NCBI RefSeq assembly: GCF_018141445.1
Contig: NZ_CP058649.1
Span: forward strand, 3,305,001-3,369,000
From: Vallitalea pronyensis
GTDB lineage: Bacteria; Bacillota; Clostridia; Lachnospirales; Vallitaleaceae
Reading direction: 5' to 3'
DNA: 64,000 nt
The position numbers and the translations under genes are program-made. The notes under the pieces are model-generated. The model ran no database searches. It saw nothing but the letters and a program-made list of their open reading frames with translations, and had not been told where the DNA came from. Each line of letters begins with the position of its first letter. Within the stretch, counting starts at the first letter, position 1. This document shows, piece after piece, positions 1 through 9,022 of the stretch.

Positions 1-62
1 GCTTCGCTGGTACTACCCCTATAAATATTTCTTTAGTTCGCTTTATCTTAATTATGGGTGGC

Positions 63-983
63 TTAATGGCTATCTTCTTTAATGAATTTTACTAAATCAT
101 TCAAATACACTTGACTCACTTTGTCTGTTTTAACATCACGAATGGCATGACCACCTTGAGGATAAGTTTTGATTTTAAAATCAGTGAGATTATTTTCTTT
201 TAAGAGGTCAATACATGCTTCAACTGGAACATTTTTATCATTGCCTCCAAATGCAAAAAATACAGGAATATCAACTTGTTTCCAGTATGGGATGGGATCA
301 AATCCTGCAATTGAATTAAAATAATCCCCTTTCTTAATGTTTTGCGTCGTAATTGGAGCAATTAATTTTGCAACAAACGTATACGTATAGGATGCAATGT
401 TATGAATCTCTTCATGTAATAATTGTTCATCGGTAGTAACAGTTGACCCAGACATGGATACAATAAAGGAGATATCGTTTGTATTAGCCGAAGCTACGGG
501 AGCAATCCAACCACCTTGACTCATTCCGATAATGCCAATGGTTGAATAACTAAAATCTTTTTGACTTTTAACATACTCTATTGCACTAGTGGTATCGGTT
601 GCTAGTTCTTCAAAATTTGCTCCTACCCAGTCGCCTTCTGATTTTTCACTTCCTCTCTTATCTGGAAGTATGACTGCAATCCCATTATCCTGTAAATGTT
701 TTGCAACGGATAAGTACCATACACTATTTCTTTCGCTTGGACCAGAACCATGTATAATAACAGCCGTTGGAAATGGTCCTTCACCTTCTGGCAACATTAA
801 CATCCCTGCAAGTTTCAAATTTTCGCTATCGTTATCAAAATATATTTCGGTATATTCTAATTCAGATAAGTCGGGTCCATTTAGGCCTTTGTAACTCCTA
901 TCCGTAAAAATAAATGGAAGTAATAGCAATGCAATTATAATGATTGGAATAATCAATAATAATTTTTTTCTCAGCTTAACCAA
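63..983 (-). CDS. Membrane-anchored alpha/beta hydrolase
   Basis: About 306 residues. A basic N-terminus is followed by a strongly hydrophobic segment (residues about 8-27), so the enzyme is probably anchored with its hydrolase domain outside. The domain carries HGSG (oxyanion-hole region), the nucleophile motif GMSQGG, and a late Asp and His (FGGNDKN, GGHAI) that complete a Ser-Asp-His triad. This matches the dienelactone hydrolase/S9-like esterase-peptidase group; the substrate is unknown. The start is odd. The only conventional in-frame start is TTG at 983, directly abutting the AGGAG at 988-984, with an in-frame TAG just upstream. CTG at 974 would have better spacing. The gene stands alone and no promoter was identified. 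Confidence 0.85.
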   Translation of the reverse strand: MVKLRKKLLLIIPIIIIALLLLPFIFTDRSYKGLNGPDLSELEYTEIYFDNDSENLKLAGMLMLPEGEGPFPTAVIIHGSGPSERNSVWYLSVAKHLQDNGIAVILPDKRGSEKSEGDWVGANFEELATDTTSAIEYVKSQKDFSYSTIGIIGMSQGGWIAPVASANTNDISFIVSMSGSTVTTDEQLLHEEIHNIASYTYTFVAKLIAPITTQNIKKGDYFNSIAGFDPIPYWKQVDIPVFFAFGGNDKNVPVEACIDLLKENNLTDFKIKTYPQGGHAIRDVKTDKVSQVYLNDLVKFIKEDSH

Positions 984-1422
984 CTCCTATAATATAATAT
1001 TTTATACTTTAACAGTATATATGCATTATATAATTGTGAAATTAGATACAGCTTAGTAAAGGATTAAAATAAGATAAAATAACCGTTACTATTGATTCTG
1101 TGAGAATATTTGTGAAGGTGCCACGCCAGTTAGTAAAAGTCAATAATTCTTAGTGTGATTTTAAATCTTTGTTTATTTGAAGTATTAAAGTGCACATAGA
1201 TATGATAGGTCATGGGTGGGGCTGTGATTCTTTCTGACTAGTATAAAATAGGCAAAACAGACTATAAAAGTATAAAATATACCTTATTTATTACAATTAA
1301 GTAATTGATTAAGTATAATATGACAATCATATTGTCTGTTTAGATAACTAAAATATCTAATAATGTTGAAAGATTACACAAAATAGTATAAAATAGTATA
1401 TATTCTTAACAGGGGGGATAGC
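984..1422. other. Intergenic region with three AGTATAAAATA repeats
   Basis: This 439-nt AT-rich gap separates the divergent hydrolase and decarboxylase genes. I see no convincing ORF. The 11-mer AGTATAAAATA occurs at 1240-1250, 1269-1279 and 1385-1395, all in the same orientation toward the decarboxylase. The last copy lies just before its ribosome binding site (AGGGGGG, about 1411-1417). The repeats could be regulator sites or -10-like sequences. Confidence 0.5.
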
Positions 1423-3066
1423 ATGAATATTTATGAATTAAGAAATAAATTTCCTAGTCAAGACGGTAATGTCACTCAACAAGATAATATTTTACATCAT
1501 ATTCATAAATTAATCACAGGAATTGACGAGAAAAAGAATAAAAATAAACCAATACTTGGTGAATTGAAAAGAAAAAACAACGACCTCTATGATCAATTTA
1601 TCCATTCATCCCATTTGCCCTTAAAAGGGTGTGATAATGACCAGATTATCCACCAACTTTTAGCATTGTCAGAAGGACATCCTTTTGTGAATCAATTTAA
1701 CCTGAATAATGTGAGTAGCTTAGCTAGTATCCCGTCTTTTTTAGGTAATATAGCCGCTATCTTATTAGATGGTAATAATGTATGGGATGTGGTGGGTCCT
1801 GCGTGTGCCGAAGCAGAAGTTCGTATTATTGCCATGTTATCCGAGTTAATTGGCTATTCCAAAACAAAAACTTGGGGATATACCACTTGGGGTGGACAGG
1901 GTGCAGTCTTTAGTAGTTTGCGATTAGCAATCAGCAAATATGATAGTAAGGCAACTCAGTATGGCGTGCCTAAGAATCTCTACTGTTTTGCTTCAGAGAA
2001 TTGTCACTATAGTTTATTAAAATCAATGGAAGCCACAGGGATAGGTAGTGACCATCTTATCTTAGTAAAATCAAATGAGGACCTGTCCATGGACTTGGAT
2101 GACCTTGAATTTCACATCCGTCAGGTAATTCACAAGGGAGGTATTCCACTATACATTCTTGCTACAATGGGAAGCACAGATTCCTTTTCAATCGATGATA
2201 TCAAGGGTATCAAAACCATTTGTCAGCACTTTCAAGACCAGTACCTTGTCAAGCCTATACACATTCATGCTGATTCAGCAATAGGCGGTATGTTCTTAGT
2301 TTTCAATGATTATAACCTTAATGAAAATCCTTTACTTTTTTCCAAAGATGTCTTACATGAAATTGAAAAAATAAAAATAAAATTATCACCGATGCATTTA
2401 GCAGATACGGTGTGTTTTGATTTTCATAAGTTAGGCTCTACACCTTATACGTCTTCTGTTTTCATGGCAAAAAAAGGTGTGGATTTTAAACTTCTTGACT
2501 TAAGTGAGTCCGATACACCCTACGTAGGGAATCGGGGATACGGTAGTTATCATACCAGTTATACCTTAGAATGTTCTCGTATGGGTAGTTCCATTACAAT
2601 CTATGCTGCATTATTAGGTATGGGAGTAGAGGGCTATCAAGTGTTATTTGGACACTACATAAAAGTGACATTAGCATTTAGACAAAAACTCATGAATAGG
2701 TTTCATAATGTAGCCATTATTAACGAGGGTGTTGTAGGTATGATCACTGCTTTTCGATTTTATGAAAACACACCATGTCTTTATGAAGAACGTCACGGTA
2801 AGCGACTTAAACGTTTGATAGATGAAACCAATACCTTTAATAAAAAACTATTTGATATATTTGGTGAAAAACGGGCAGAGGTGTTTCTAGGCGATACAAC
2901 TAAGGTAACAACTGTTATATCAAGTGATGGTTATCCAGTACCTTTAGCATGTGTGAAAGTTGTCATCATGTCACCCTATACAGATGTTCAGCATATGGAC
3001 AGGGTCCTTGATTTTATGGAGGAATGCATCCAACTCTACGGCGAGCGTGAAGAAAAAGCTGTGTAG
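1423..3066 (+). CDS. Group II PLP-dependent amino-acid decarboxylase
   Basis: 547 residues with the fold and motifs of group II (glutamate/tyrosine/aspartate-type) decarboxylases. Visible are WGYTTWGGQGA near residue 150, HIHADSAIGG (Asp contacting the pyridine nitrogen) near residue 285, and DFHKLG near residue 335, whose Lys should form the Schiff base with PLP. A GGGGGG ribosome binding site precedes ATG 1423. Aspartase follows 86 nt downstream and then a GerAB-type permease. The context therefore suggests aspartate or glutamate chemistry, for example aspartate to beta-alanine, but substrate specificity cannot be read from the sequence. Tyrosine or other amino acids remain possible. Confidence 0.82.
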   Translation: MNIYELRNKFPSQDGNVTQQDNILHHIHKLITGIDEKKNKNKPILGELKRKNNDLYDQFIHSSHLPLKGCDNDQIIHQLLALSEGHPFVNQFNLNNVSSLASIPSFLGNIAAILLDGNNVWDVVGPACAEAEVRIIAMLSELIGYSKTKTWGYTTWGGQGAVFSSLRLAISKYDSKATQYGVPKNLYCFASENCHYSLLKSMEATGIGSDHLILVKSNEDLSMDLDDLEFHIRQVIHKGGIPLYILATMGSTDSFSIDDIKGIKTICQHFQDQYLVKPIHIHADSAIGGMFLVFNDYNLNENPLLFSKDVLHEIEKIKIKLSPMHLADTVCFDFHKLGSTPYTSSVFMAKKGVDFKLLDLSESDTPYVGNRGYGSYHTSYTLECSRMGSSITIYAALLGMGVEGYQVLFGHYIKVTLAFRQKLMNRFHNVAIINEGVVGMITAFRFYENTPCLYEERHGKRLKRLIDETNTFNKKLFDIFGEKRAEVFLGDTTKVTTVISSDGYPVPLACVKVVIMSPYTDVQHMDRVLDFMEECIQLYGEREEKAV

Positions 3067-3152
3067 ATTTGAAAAAAAGACTTATAATCCTAGGTCATTC
3101 TTGATAAAATAAGGTCATGACATGAAGCTTATCAGAAGTGGAGGAATGATAC

Positions 3153-4550
3153 ATGGATTATAGATGGGAACAAGACAGTATTGGCACATTAGAAATTGAT
3201 CAGAAAGCATATTATGGTATACATACCCAAAGAGCCAAGGAGAATTTTAATCTTGGAGACGCTAACGTTAATTGGCGTCTTATCGAGGCTATCATCATCA
3301 TTAAAAAAGCAGCAGCCTTAACACATCAGCATCTTCAAGAAATTCCAAAAGACAAAACGGAAGCTATTGTGGCAGCTTGTGATGATCTCTTAAGGGGGCA
3401 ATGGCAGGATCAGTTTGATTTGCATCCTCTACAGGGAGGAGCAGGTACGTCCACTCATATGAATGTAAACGAAGTTATCGCCAATCGAGCTATAGAGATT
3501 CTAGGTGGGCAAAAGGGAGACTACAGCATCATTCATCCTCTTAATGATGTGAACAGGTCCCAGTCAACCAATGATGTCTATCCAACAGCTTTAAGAATTG
3601 CGGCTATTTTTCGTTTAAGAAAAGTCAGTGATGCTTTTTCACAGCTGCAAGAAACCCTTCAGCAGAAAGAAAATGCATTTGCAGATATCATTAAATTAGG
3701 GCGAACCCAGCTGATGGATGCTTTACCTATAATGGTTGGACAAGAATTTGGTGCCTATGCCCAAGCTATTGCAAGAGACCGCTGGCGACTCTACAAAGTG
3801 GAAGAACGATTGCGCCAGATGAATATTGGCGGAACGGCCATTGGAACAGGTATGAATGCCTCAAAAAAATATATTTTCACCATGACAGAGATGTTGAGAG
3901 AGTTAACAGGCCTTGGTTTAGCAAGGGCTGAATTCCCCATTGATATCACTCAGAATAATGATGTATTTGTTGAAGTATCGGGCTTGCTAAAGTCCGCAGC
4001 AGTGAATGTGATGAAGATGGCTAATGATTTAAGAATGATGGCATCCGGACCACGAGGAGGATTAGGGGAAATCAAGCTTAAGCCTATGCAGGCAGGGTCA
4101 TCCATCATGCCTGGTAAAGTTAATCCTGTTATACCTGAGATGGTTATACAGACAGGTATAAAAGTCATCGCTAATGACCAGGCGATTACGCTTGCAGCGT
4201 CTTATGGCAATTTTGAATTAAACGCTTTTATGCCTATTATTGCGGATTCATTATTGGATTCACTGGAAATGATGGAGAAAGCAGTTATCATTTTTAGAGA
4301 ACGATGTATTGACGTTCTAGAAGTGGATACACACAAATGCCTTGAACACTTATTGAATTCTACAGCGCTGGCAACAGCATTGGTACATCATATTGGTTAC
4401 GACCATGCAGCAGTAGTAGCGAAGAAAGCATTGAGTTCCAGTAAAACAATAAAAGATATCTTATTAGAAGATGACATAATGGATGAAGCACAAGCAGATC
4501 AAGTATTGAATCCATATCAAGTGACAAAGCCTGGTATCCCTGGTAAATAA
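3153..4550 (+). CDS. aspA: Aspartate ammonia-lyase (aspartase)
   Basis: 465 residues of the fumarase/aspartase superfamily. The enzyme reversibly converts L-aspartate to fumarate and ammonia in the cytosol. The signature loop GSSIMPGKVNPVIPE (about residues 317-331) contains the catalytic Ser. HMNVNEV and the SQSTNDVYPT block, both conserved substrate-binding regions, are also present. Length and motifs fit aspartase better than class II fumarase, but a fumarase activity cannot be strictly excluded. The start has a clear GGAGG at 3139-3143. Its position between a PLP decarboxylase and a permease suggests shared use of aspartate or fumarate. Confidence 0.88.
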   Translation: MDYRWEQDSIGTLEIDQKAYYGIHTQRAKENFNLGDANVNWRLIEAIIIIKKAAALTHQHLQEIPKDKTEAIVAACDDLLRGQWQDQFDLHPLQGGAGTSTHMNVNEVIANRAIEILGGQKGDYSIIHPLNDVNRSQSTNDVYPTALRIAAIFRLRKVSDAFSQLQETLQQKENAFADIIKLGRTQLMDALPIMVGQEFGAYAQAIARDRWRLYKVEERLRQMNIGGTAIGTGMNASKKYIFTMTEMLRELTGLGLARAEFPIDITQNNDVFVEVSGLLKSAAVNVMKMANDLRMMASGPRGGLGEIKLKPMQAGSSIMPGKVNPVIPEMVIQTGIKVIANDQAITLAASYGNFELNAFMPIIADSLLDSLEMMEKAVIIFRERCIDVLEVDTHKCLEHLLNSTALATALVHHIGYDHAAVVAKKALSSSKTIKDILLEDDIMDEAQADQVLNPYQVTKPGIPGK

Positions 4551-4666
4551 GTTATCAGTATCCTATGGGTATCCCTATGAATAGTTCTGCCTTGAAAAGA
4601 AGATAATATGATTGATACATGGATATATGTGTTAATGTAAAAAATACAAGGCAGGAGTAACCAGGG

Positions 4667-5788
4667 ATGAAATCGAATGCAAACAATACCGCAACATTAA
4701 CACCTAGTGAAATGACCCATTTTATAATAGCCATGGTGATAGGGGTTGGTATTTTAGGTGGGACAGGTACCATAGAAAATGCTGGAAATGATGGGTGGAT
4801 CGCTATCCTTATTGGAGGCCTTTATCCACTCTATATGATTTGGCTGGCTTTTATCATCAGCAAACGTTATCCAAAGGATACCATCATTAGCATCAATAGT
4901 AAGCTATTTGGGAAGTACTTAGGCTTTGTATGCAGCATTTTTGTATGCGGTGTTTTTATGTACATCCTCTTGGTTGTTGTATCGGCATTTGCATCCATTA
5001 CACGAACATTTATTGCTCCCTTCTTACCCATATATACGATTATTGGCATATCAATGTTTCTAATCTTTTATTTTGCGTCAAAAGGCATGAAAGTCATAGC
5101 AAAAGTCAACGCTGTTATATTTTATTTAACACTTATCTTAATCCTATTACCTGGTTATGCATTTATAAAGGGGAGCTATTTTAATTTATTACCTGTTTTT
5201 AATAGCAGTTTAAGTGATATACTTACAGGCAGCTTCCAATCCATTTACAGTTATGCAGGCATAGAAGTTGTTTTTTTATTATACCCATTTGCTAGTGATC
5301 AGAAAAAACTATTCGGGTCCATGTTAAAAGGTGTTGGCATTGTGGTAGCTATTTATGTCTGGTTAACCGTCACCGTTATTTACTATCTGGGTGCTGATGT
5401 AGCCATTAAGTTTTATTGGCCCTTACTCACCATTGCTGATAGTGTTCAGGTGCCCATCATTAATCTTTTCCGGTATATTTTCATGTTATTTTGGAGTTTT
5501 ATTATCTATAGAATTAGTGCAAACGCATTGTATTTTTCTGCTTTTACCTTAACAGAGTTCCTGCAAATTAAGAAGAAAGAATATCATACAATTATTTTAG
5601 GTGCAATAGCCGTGTTAGTTGGTGTAGCCATGTTGCTTATTGATAACGAATCCATTAGACGAGAAATTACAAAAAAGGAACCCTATATTGCTATTGTTTT
5701 TACAGTCTATATTACCATTCTCACACTTTTAGTTGTTCTTCTGAAAAAAAAGCCAAGTGAAAATAGTGATAAAAAGAATGGAGGCTAA
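4667..5788 (+). CDS. GerAB/ArcD/ProY-family amino-acid permease
   Basis: 373 residues with about ten hydrophobic spans, of the endospore-germination permease family (GerAB, APC superfamily). The N-terminal segment has the GVGILG-type glycine-rich bend in TM1, and the motif YSYAGIEVVFLLYPF occurs mid-protein. GerAB proteins usually act in spore germinant receptors next to GerAA and GerAC. Neither gene is here, and the neighbours are metabolic (decarboxylase, aspartase). A role in amino-acid transport for that pathway is as likely as germination. The ribosome binding site CAGGAG sits upstream of ATG 4667. Confidence 0.8.
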   Translation: MKSNANNTATLTPSEMTHFIIAMVIGVGILGGTGTIENAGNDGWIAILIGGLYPLYMIWLAFIISKRYPKDTIISINSKLFGKYLGFVCSIFVCGVFMYILLVVVSAFASITRTFIAPFLPIYTIIGISMFLIFYFASKGMKVIAKVNAVIFYLTLILILLPGYAFIKGSYFNLLPVFNSSLSDILTGSFQSIYSYAGIEVVFLLYPFASDQKKLFGSMLKGVGIVVAIYVWLTVTVIYYLGADVAIKFYWPLLTIADSVQVPIINLFRYIFMLFWSFIIYRISANALYFSAFTLTEFLQIKKKEYHTIILGAIAVLVGVAMLLIDNESIRREITKKEPYIAIVFTVYITILTLLVVLLKKKPSENSDKKNGG

Positions 5789-5968
5789 TATAAACCAGAT
5801 ACGACTGTATAAAAACAGGTGAGCCTCATGTTGAAATACTGTTCTTGTCATGAATTCATTTATTTATTCCATACTAGGATATAGATGAGAACGACTTTTA
5901 TTTAGTGAATAATGATGGTATAATGGAGCATTGATAGATAACTTCATGATGGCAGAGGAGGATAAAAC

Positions 5969-7201
5969 ATGAGTTTAAATAAAACGCCAAGAGGCGATCG
6001 GGTACATATTGCTTTATTTGGGAAGAGAAATGCAGGAAAATCCAGCATTATTAATGCGATTACTAATCAGGATATTGCACTGGTATCAGCAGTTAAAGGA
6101 ACCACTACTGACCCTGTCTACAAGGCTATGGAGATATTGCCCATAGGTCCTGTGGTGATTATTGATACAGCTGGTCTAGATGATGTAGGTGAGTTAGGTG
6201 AATTGCGTAAACAAAAAACCTATGAAGTACTTAATAAAACAGACCTAGCTATACTTACCATTGATGCGGAGGTTGGTGTTACGGATTTTGAGAAAAGTAT
6301 TTTAGCAACGATTAAGGAGAAGAAGATACCTGTAGTAGGTGTTCTAAATAAGATTGACATAGAACAGCTCAGCGATTCATCTATTCAGCAGATGGAGAAA
6401 GCCTTAGGTATTCGGTTAATTCCCGTATCAGCCTTGAAGAAACAGGGTATTGATACGTTGAAGAATGCCATGATTAAGCTTTTGCCAGACGATGAAGATA
6501 AGTTCAAATTAGTTGGTGATATCATTCAACCTGGCGATTTTATTGTGTTAGTTGTACCCATCGATAAAGCTGCACCAAAGGGGCGTCTTATTCTTCCTCA
6601 GCAGCAAGTGATTAGAGATGTCCTAGAGAGTGATGCCATATGTATTGTAACCAAAGAGTATGAACTAAGAGAGACATTAGAGAATATTGGTAGAAAACCA
6701 AAGCTTGTTATTACAGATTCTCAGGTTTTTTCTAAGGTGTCTGCAGATACACCTCATGATATGATGTTAACATCTTTCTCGATTTTATTTGCCAGATATA
6801 AAGGCGATCTCATGGAACTGATTAAAGGTGCAAAGAAATTAGATGATTTACAAGATGGGGATAAGATTCTTATTTCGGAAGGCTGCACCCATCACCGTCA
6901 ATCGGATGATATTGGAACAGTGAAGATTCCACGTTGGATACGTCAATATTCAGGCAAGAATATACAGTTTGAGTTTTCAAGTGGTATGAAGTATCCCCAG
7001 AATATGGATGATTATGCACTTGTTGTGCACTGTGGTGGATGCATGTTAAACCGTAGAGAAATGCAACACCGTATAAAATTAGCAGCAGGTAAAGCAATCC
7101 CAATTGTTAATTATGGTGTACTCATTGCCTATGTTCAAGGTATTATTAAACGAGCAGTTCAACCATTTCCATTAGCATCCATGTTACTGGAAGAAGATTA
7201 A
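5969..7201 (+). CDS. hydF: [FeFe]-hydrogenase H-cluster maturation GTPase HydF
   Basis: 410 residues. HydF is the scaffold that carries and delivers the 2Fe subcluster to apo-[FeFe] hydrogenase. The N-terminal GTPase domain shows the P-loop GKRNAGKSS, the switch GTTTDPV, DTAGLD and NKID. The C-terminal cluster domain has CTHH (near residue 307) and HCGGC (near residue 352), the conserved Fe-S ligand pattern of the family. GAGGAGG precedes ATG 5969. The radical SAM partners HydE and HydG are not in the window. A hydrogenase-like gene lies 4.5 kb downstream. Confidence 0.95.
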   Translation: MSLNKTPRGDRVHIALFGKRNAGKSSIINAITNQDIALVSAVKGTTTDPVYKAMEILPIGPVVIIDTAGLDDVGELGELRKQKTYEVLNKTDLAILTIDAEVGVTDFEKSILATIKEKKIPVVGVLNKIDIEQLSDSSIQQMEKALGIRLIPVSALKKQGIDTLKNAMIKLLPDDEDKFKLVGDIIQPGDFIVLVVPIDKAAPKGRLILPQQQVIRDVLESDAICIVTKEYELRETLENIGRKPKLVITDSQVFSKVSADTPHDMMLTSFSILFARYKGDLMELIKGAKKLDDLQDGDKILISEGCTHHRQSDDIGTVKIPRWIRQYSGKNIQFEFSSGMKYPQNMDDYALVVHCGGCMLNRREMQHRIKLAAGKAIPIVNYGVLIAYVQGIIKRAVQPFPLASMLLEED

Positions 7202-7264
7202 GACTGATTAGCATTAAAATGAATAATGAATCTAGCCATGTAAATATTGAAAAGAGGTCCTGTA

Positions 7265-7960
7265 ATGCATAATAATAGAATATTACTTGTTGAAGATGAT
7301 ACGTCTATCAGTGACATGGTGAGAGATTATCTTGAATTGGAAGGCTTTGTTGTGACACCTGTATTTGATGGTGAACAAGGGGTGGCTGTTTTTTCAAAAA
7401 ATACCTTTGATTTGGTTATTTTAGACCTTATGCTACCCAAACTTAGTGGTATAGAAATCATGGAGATTATGCGTCATAAGAGTCTCATTCCCATCTTAAT
7501 TATGTCAGCGAAAGATAGCGATGTGGATAAAGCAGTTGGTCTTGGTCTAGGAGCGGATGATTATATTTCTAAACCTTTTTCCATGATTGAATTAACGGCA
7601 AGAGTTAAAGCACTGATTCGACGCGCTGCACATTACACCAAAGCTGACGGGCAAGAGAACATCATTCACGTTCACGATTTATCAATGGATTTGAATAATT
7701 TTTGTGTATACAAGCATGGTCAAGACGTCAAGTTGACATCCAAGGAATTTGATATTATGAAGTTGTTTATAACCAATAAAAATCGCGTATTTACCAAAGC
7801 ACAAATATATAATCTTATATGGGGCGATGATTACTATGGAGAAGAGAATGTTATTAATGTTCATATGAGACGACTAAGGGAAAAAATTGAAGATAATCCT
7901 TCTACGCCAATGTACATTAAAACCATATGGGGTATAGGCTATAAGTTAGGAGAATTTTAA
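7265..7960 (+). CDS. OmpR/PhoB-family response regulator
   Basis: 231 residues. The N-terminal receiver has the acidic pair (LVEDD), phospho-acceptor Asp in VILDLMLPK, and Lys in SKPFS. The C-terminal winged-helix domain contains the typical LTSKEFDIM and NVINVHMRRLREKIE segments. I place the start at ATG 7265 because AAAGAGGT lies 6-7 nt before it; an in-frame TTG at 7247 lacks a site. The gene is followed after one base by its histidine kinase and then an ABC exporter, the usual layout of antimicrobial-peptide or envelope-stress detoxification modules. Confidence 0.92.
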   Translation: MHNNRILLVEDDTSISDMVRDYLELEGFVVTPVFDGEQGVAVFSKNTFDLVILDLMLPKLSGIEIMEIMRHKSLIPILIMSAKDSDVDKAVGLGLGADDYISKPFSMIELTARVKALIRRAAHYTKADGQENIIHVHDLSMDLNNFCVYKHGQDVKLTSKEFDIMKLFITNKNRVFTKAQIYNLIWGDDYYGEENVINVHMRRLREKIEDNPSTPMYIKTIWGIGYKLGEF

Positions 7961-7961
7961 T

Positions 7962-8894
7962 ATGATAATATGTTTAATGATTATTATTGTATTGATTATC
8001 ACTAATTACTTGCAACACTGTTCATTGAAAGCTAAAAACAAGCATCTAAACTATATGCAGAAAAAAATAGAAATGATTATGTTAAATAACACAAATGAAA
8101 ACTTGTTAATTTTAACCAATGACCGGCATTTAAAACCCTTACTCATAGAAATAAATAAGTTATTAGCATACAGTCAATCATCCATGGTTAATTCCGTGAA
8201 AAGTCAGCGTTCCATGAAAAAGATGCTGTCCAATATATCCCATGACATAAAAACGCCTCTAACAGTTATATTAGGGTATATGGAAATACTCACCATGAAC
8301 AATGAGATAAGTCATCAGGAAAGAGAAAGGTTGTTATTAAAAGTAAAACAAAAAACAGAGGATTTAATCCAACTCATTCATACATTTTTTGATTTAGCAA
8401 AATTAGAATCTGGTGATACAAATATACAGCTTAAGCGGGTAAATGTGAATGAAATCTGTAAAAAAAATATCCTTGGGTTTTATGAGATTCTTTTAAATCA
8501 ACATATTGACGTTAACATTGATATACCTGATGAGCCACTGTATATATTAGGAAACGAGGAAGCACTTAATCGTATCTTAAACAACTTAATTTCCAATGCA
8601 ATCAAATATGGTTTGGATGGCAAAATCATTGGGCTTCAACTAGAAGCTGTTGATGACAATGTTTTCATTCATATATGGGATAAAGGTCGAGGTATTGGTG
8701 AAACCCATATTAATCAAGTTTTTGACAGGTTGTATACGTTGGAAGATTCTAGAAACAAACATTATCAGGGCAGTGGTCTAGGTCTAACCATTACAAAAAA
8801 GCTTGTAGAAAATATGAATGGTGATATTCTAATAGAAAGCAAGCCCTATGAAAGAACTTGTGTTACCATGACATTTAATAGAGTTGTGTACTAA
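7962..8894 (+). CDS. Sensor histidine kinase with a single N-terminal membrane segment
   Basis: 310 residues. A short hydrophobic segment (residues 1-15) is followed directly by a cytoplasmic region, an H-box (SHDIKTPLTVI, phospho-His about residue 97), N-box (NNLISNAIKYG), and G-boxes (DKGRGIG, GSGLGLTI). No extracytoplasmic sensing domain is visible and there is only one clear transmembrane helix. It may therefore sense within the membrane or through the partner ABC exporter, as BceS-like kinases do. AGGAG precedes ATG 7962 and the gene is translationally linked to the regulator. Confidence 0.9.
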   Translation: MIICLMIIIVLIITNYLQHCSLKAKNKHLNYMQKKIEMIMLNNTNENLLILTNDRHLKPLLIEINKLLAYSQSSMVNSVKSQRSMKKMLSNISHDIKTPLTVILGYMEILTMNNEISHQERERLLLKVKQKTEDLIQLIHTFFDLAKLESGDTNIQLKRVNVNEICKKNILGFYEILLNQHIDVNIDIPDEPLYILGNEEALNRILNNLISNAIKYGLDGKIIGLQLEAVDDNVFIHIWDKGRGIGETHINQVFDRLYTLEDSRNKHYQGSGLGLTITKKLVENMNGDILIESKPYERTCVTMTFNRVVY

Positions 8895-8935
8895 TAAAAG
8901 GCTCCTGTAGAAGTCTTTTTTTAGTTCCTTTAGTC

Positions 8936-8990
8936 TGTAAGAAATTTGTAAGATTTAATTAATTAAAAAGAAAGTTACGAAGGATATAAT
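8936..8990 (+). promoter_or_regulatory. Candidate response-regulator site and -10 for the ABC exporter
   Basis: Direct repeats TGTAAGA at 8936-8942 and 8947-8953 are spaced 11 nt apart, the usual one-helical-turn arrangement for OmpR-family dimers. A TATAAT (-10) lies at 8985-8990, while the -35 position (8962-8967, ATTAAA) is poor. That fits an activator-dependent promoter. A weak stem followed by a T-run at about 8896-8921 may terminate the upstream kinase transcript. Confidence 0.5.
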
Positions 8991-9022
8991 GATATTACAC
9001 CAAGAATGAAAGGAGCATTCAA

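Noticed and set aside
1..62. Possible gene fragment at the left edge
   Set aside because: The 62 bases show no sustained frame or motif that could be assigned.
4667..5788. Complete germinant receptor operon
   Set aside because: Only a GerAB-type permease is present, with no GerAA or GerAC. The neighbours are metabolic genes.
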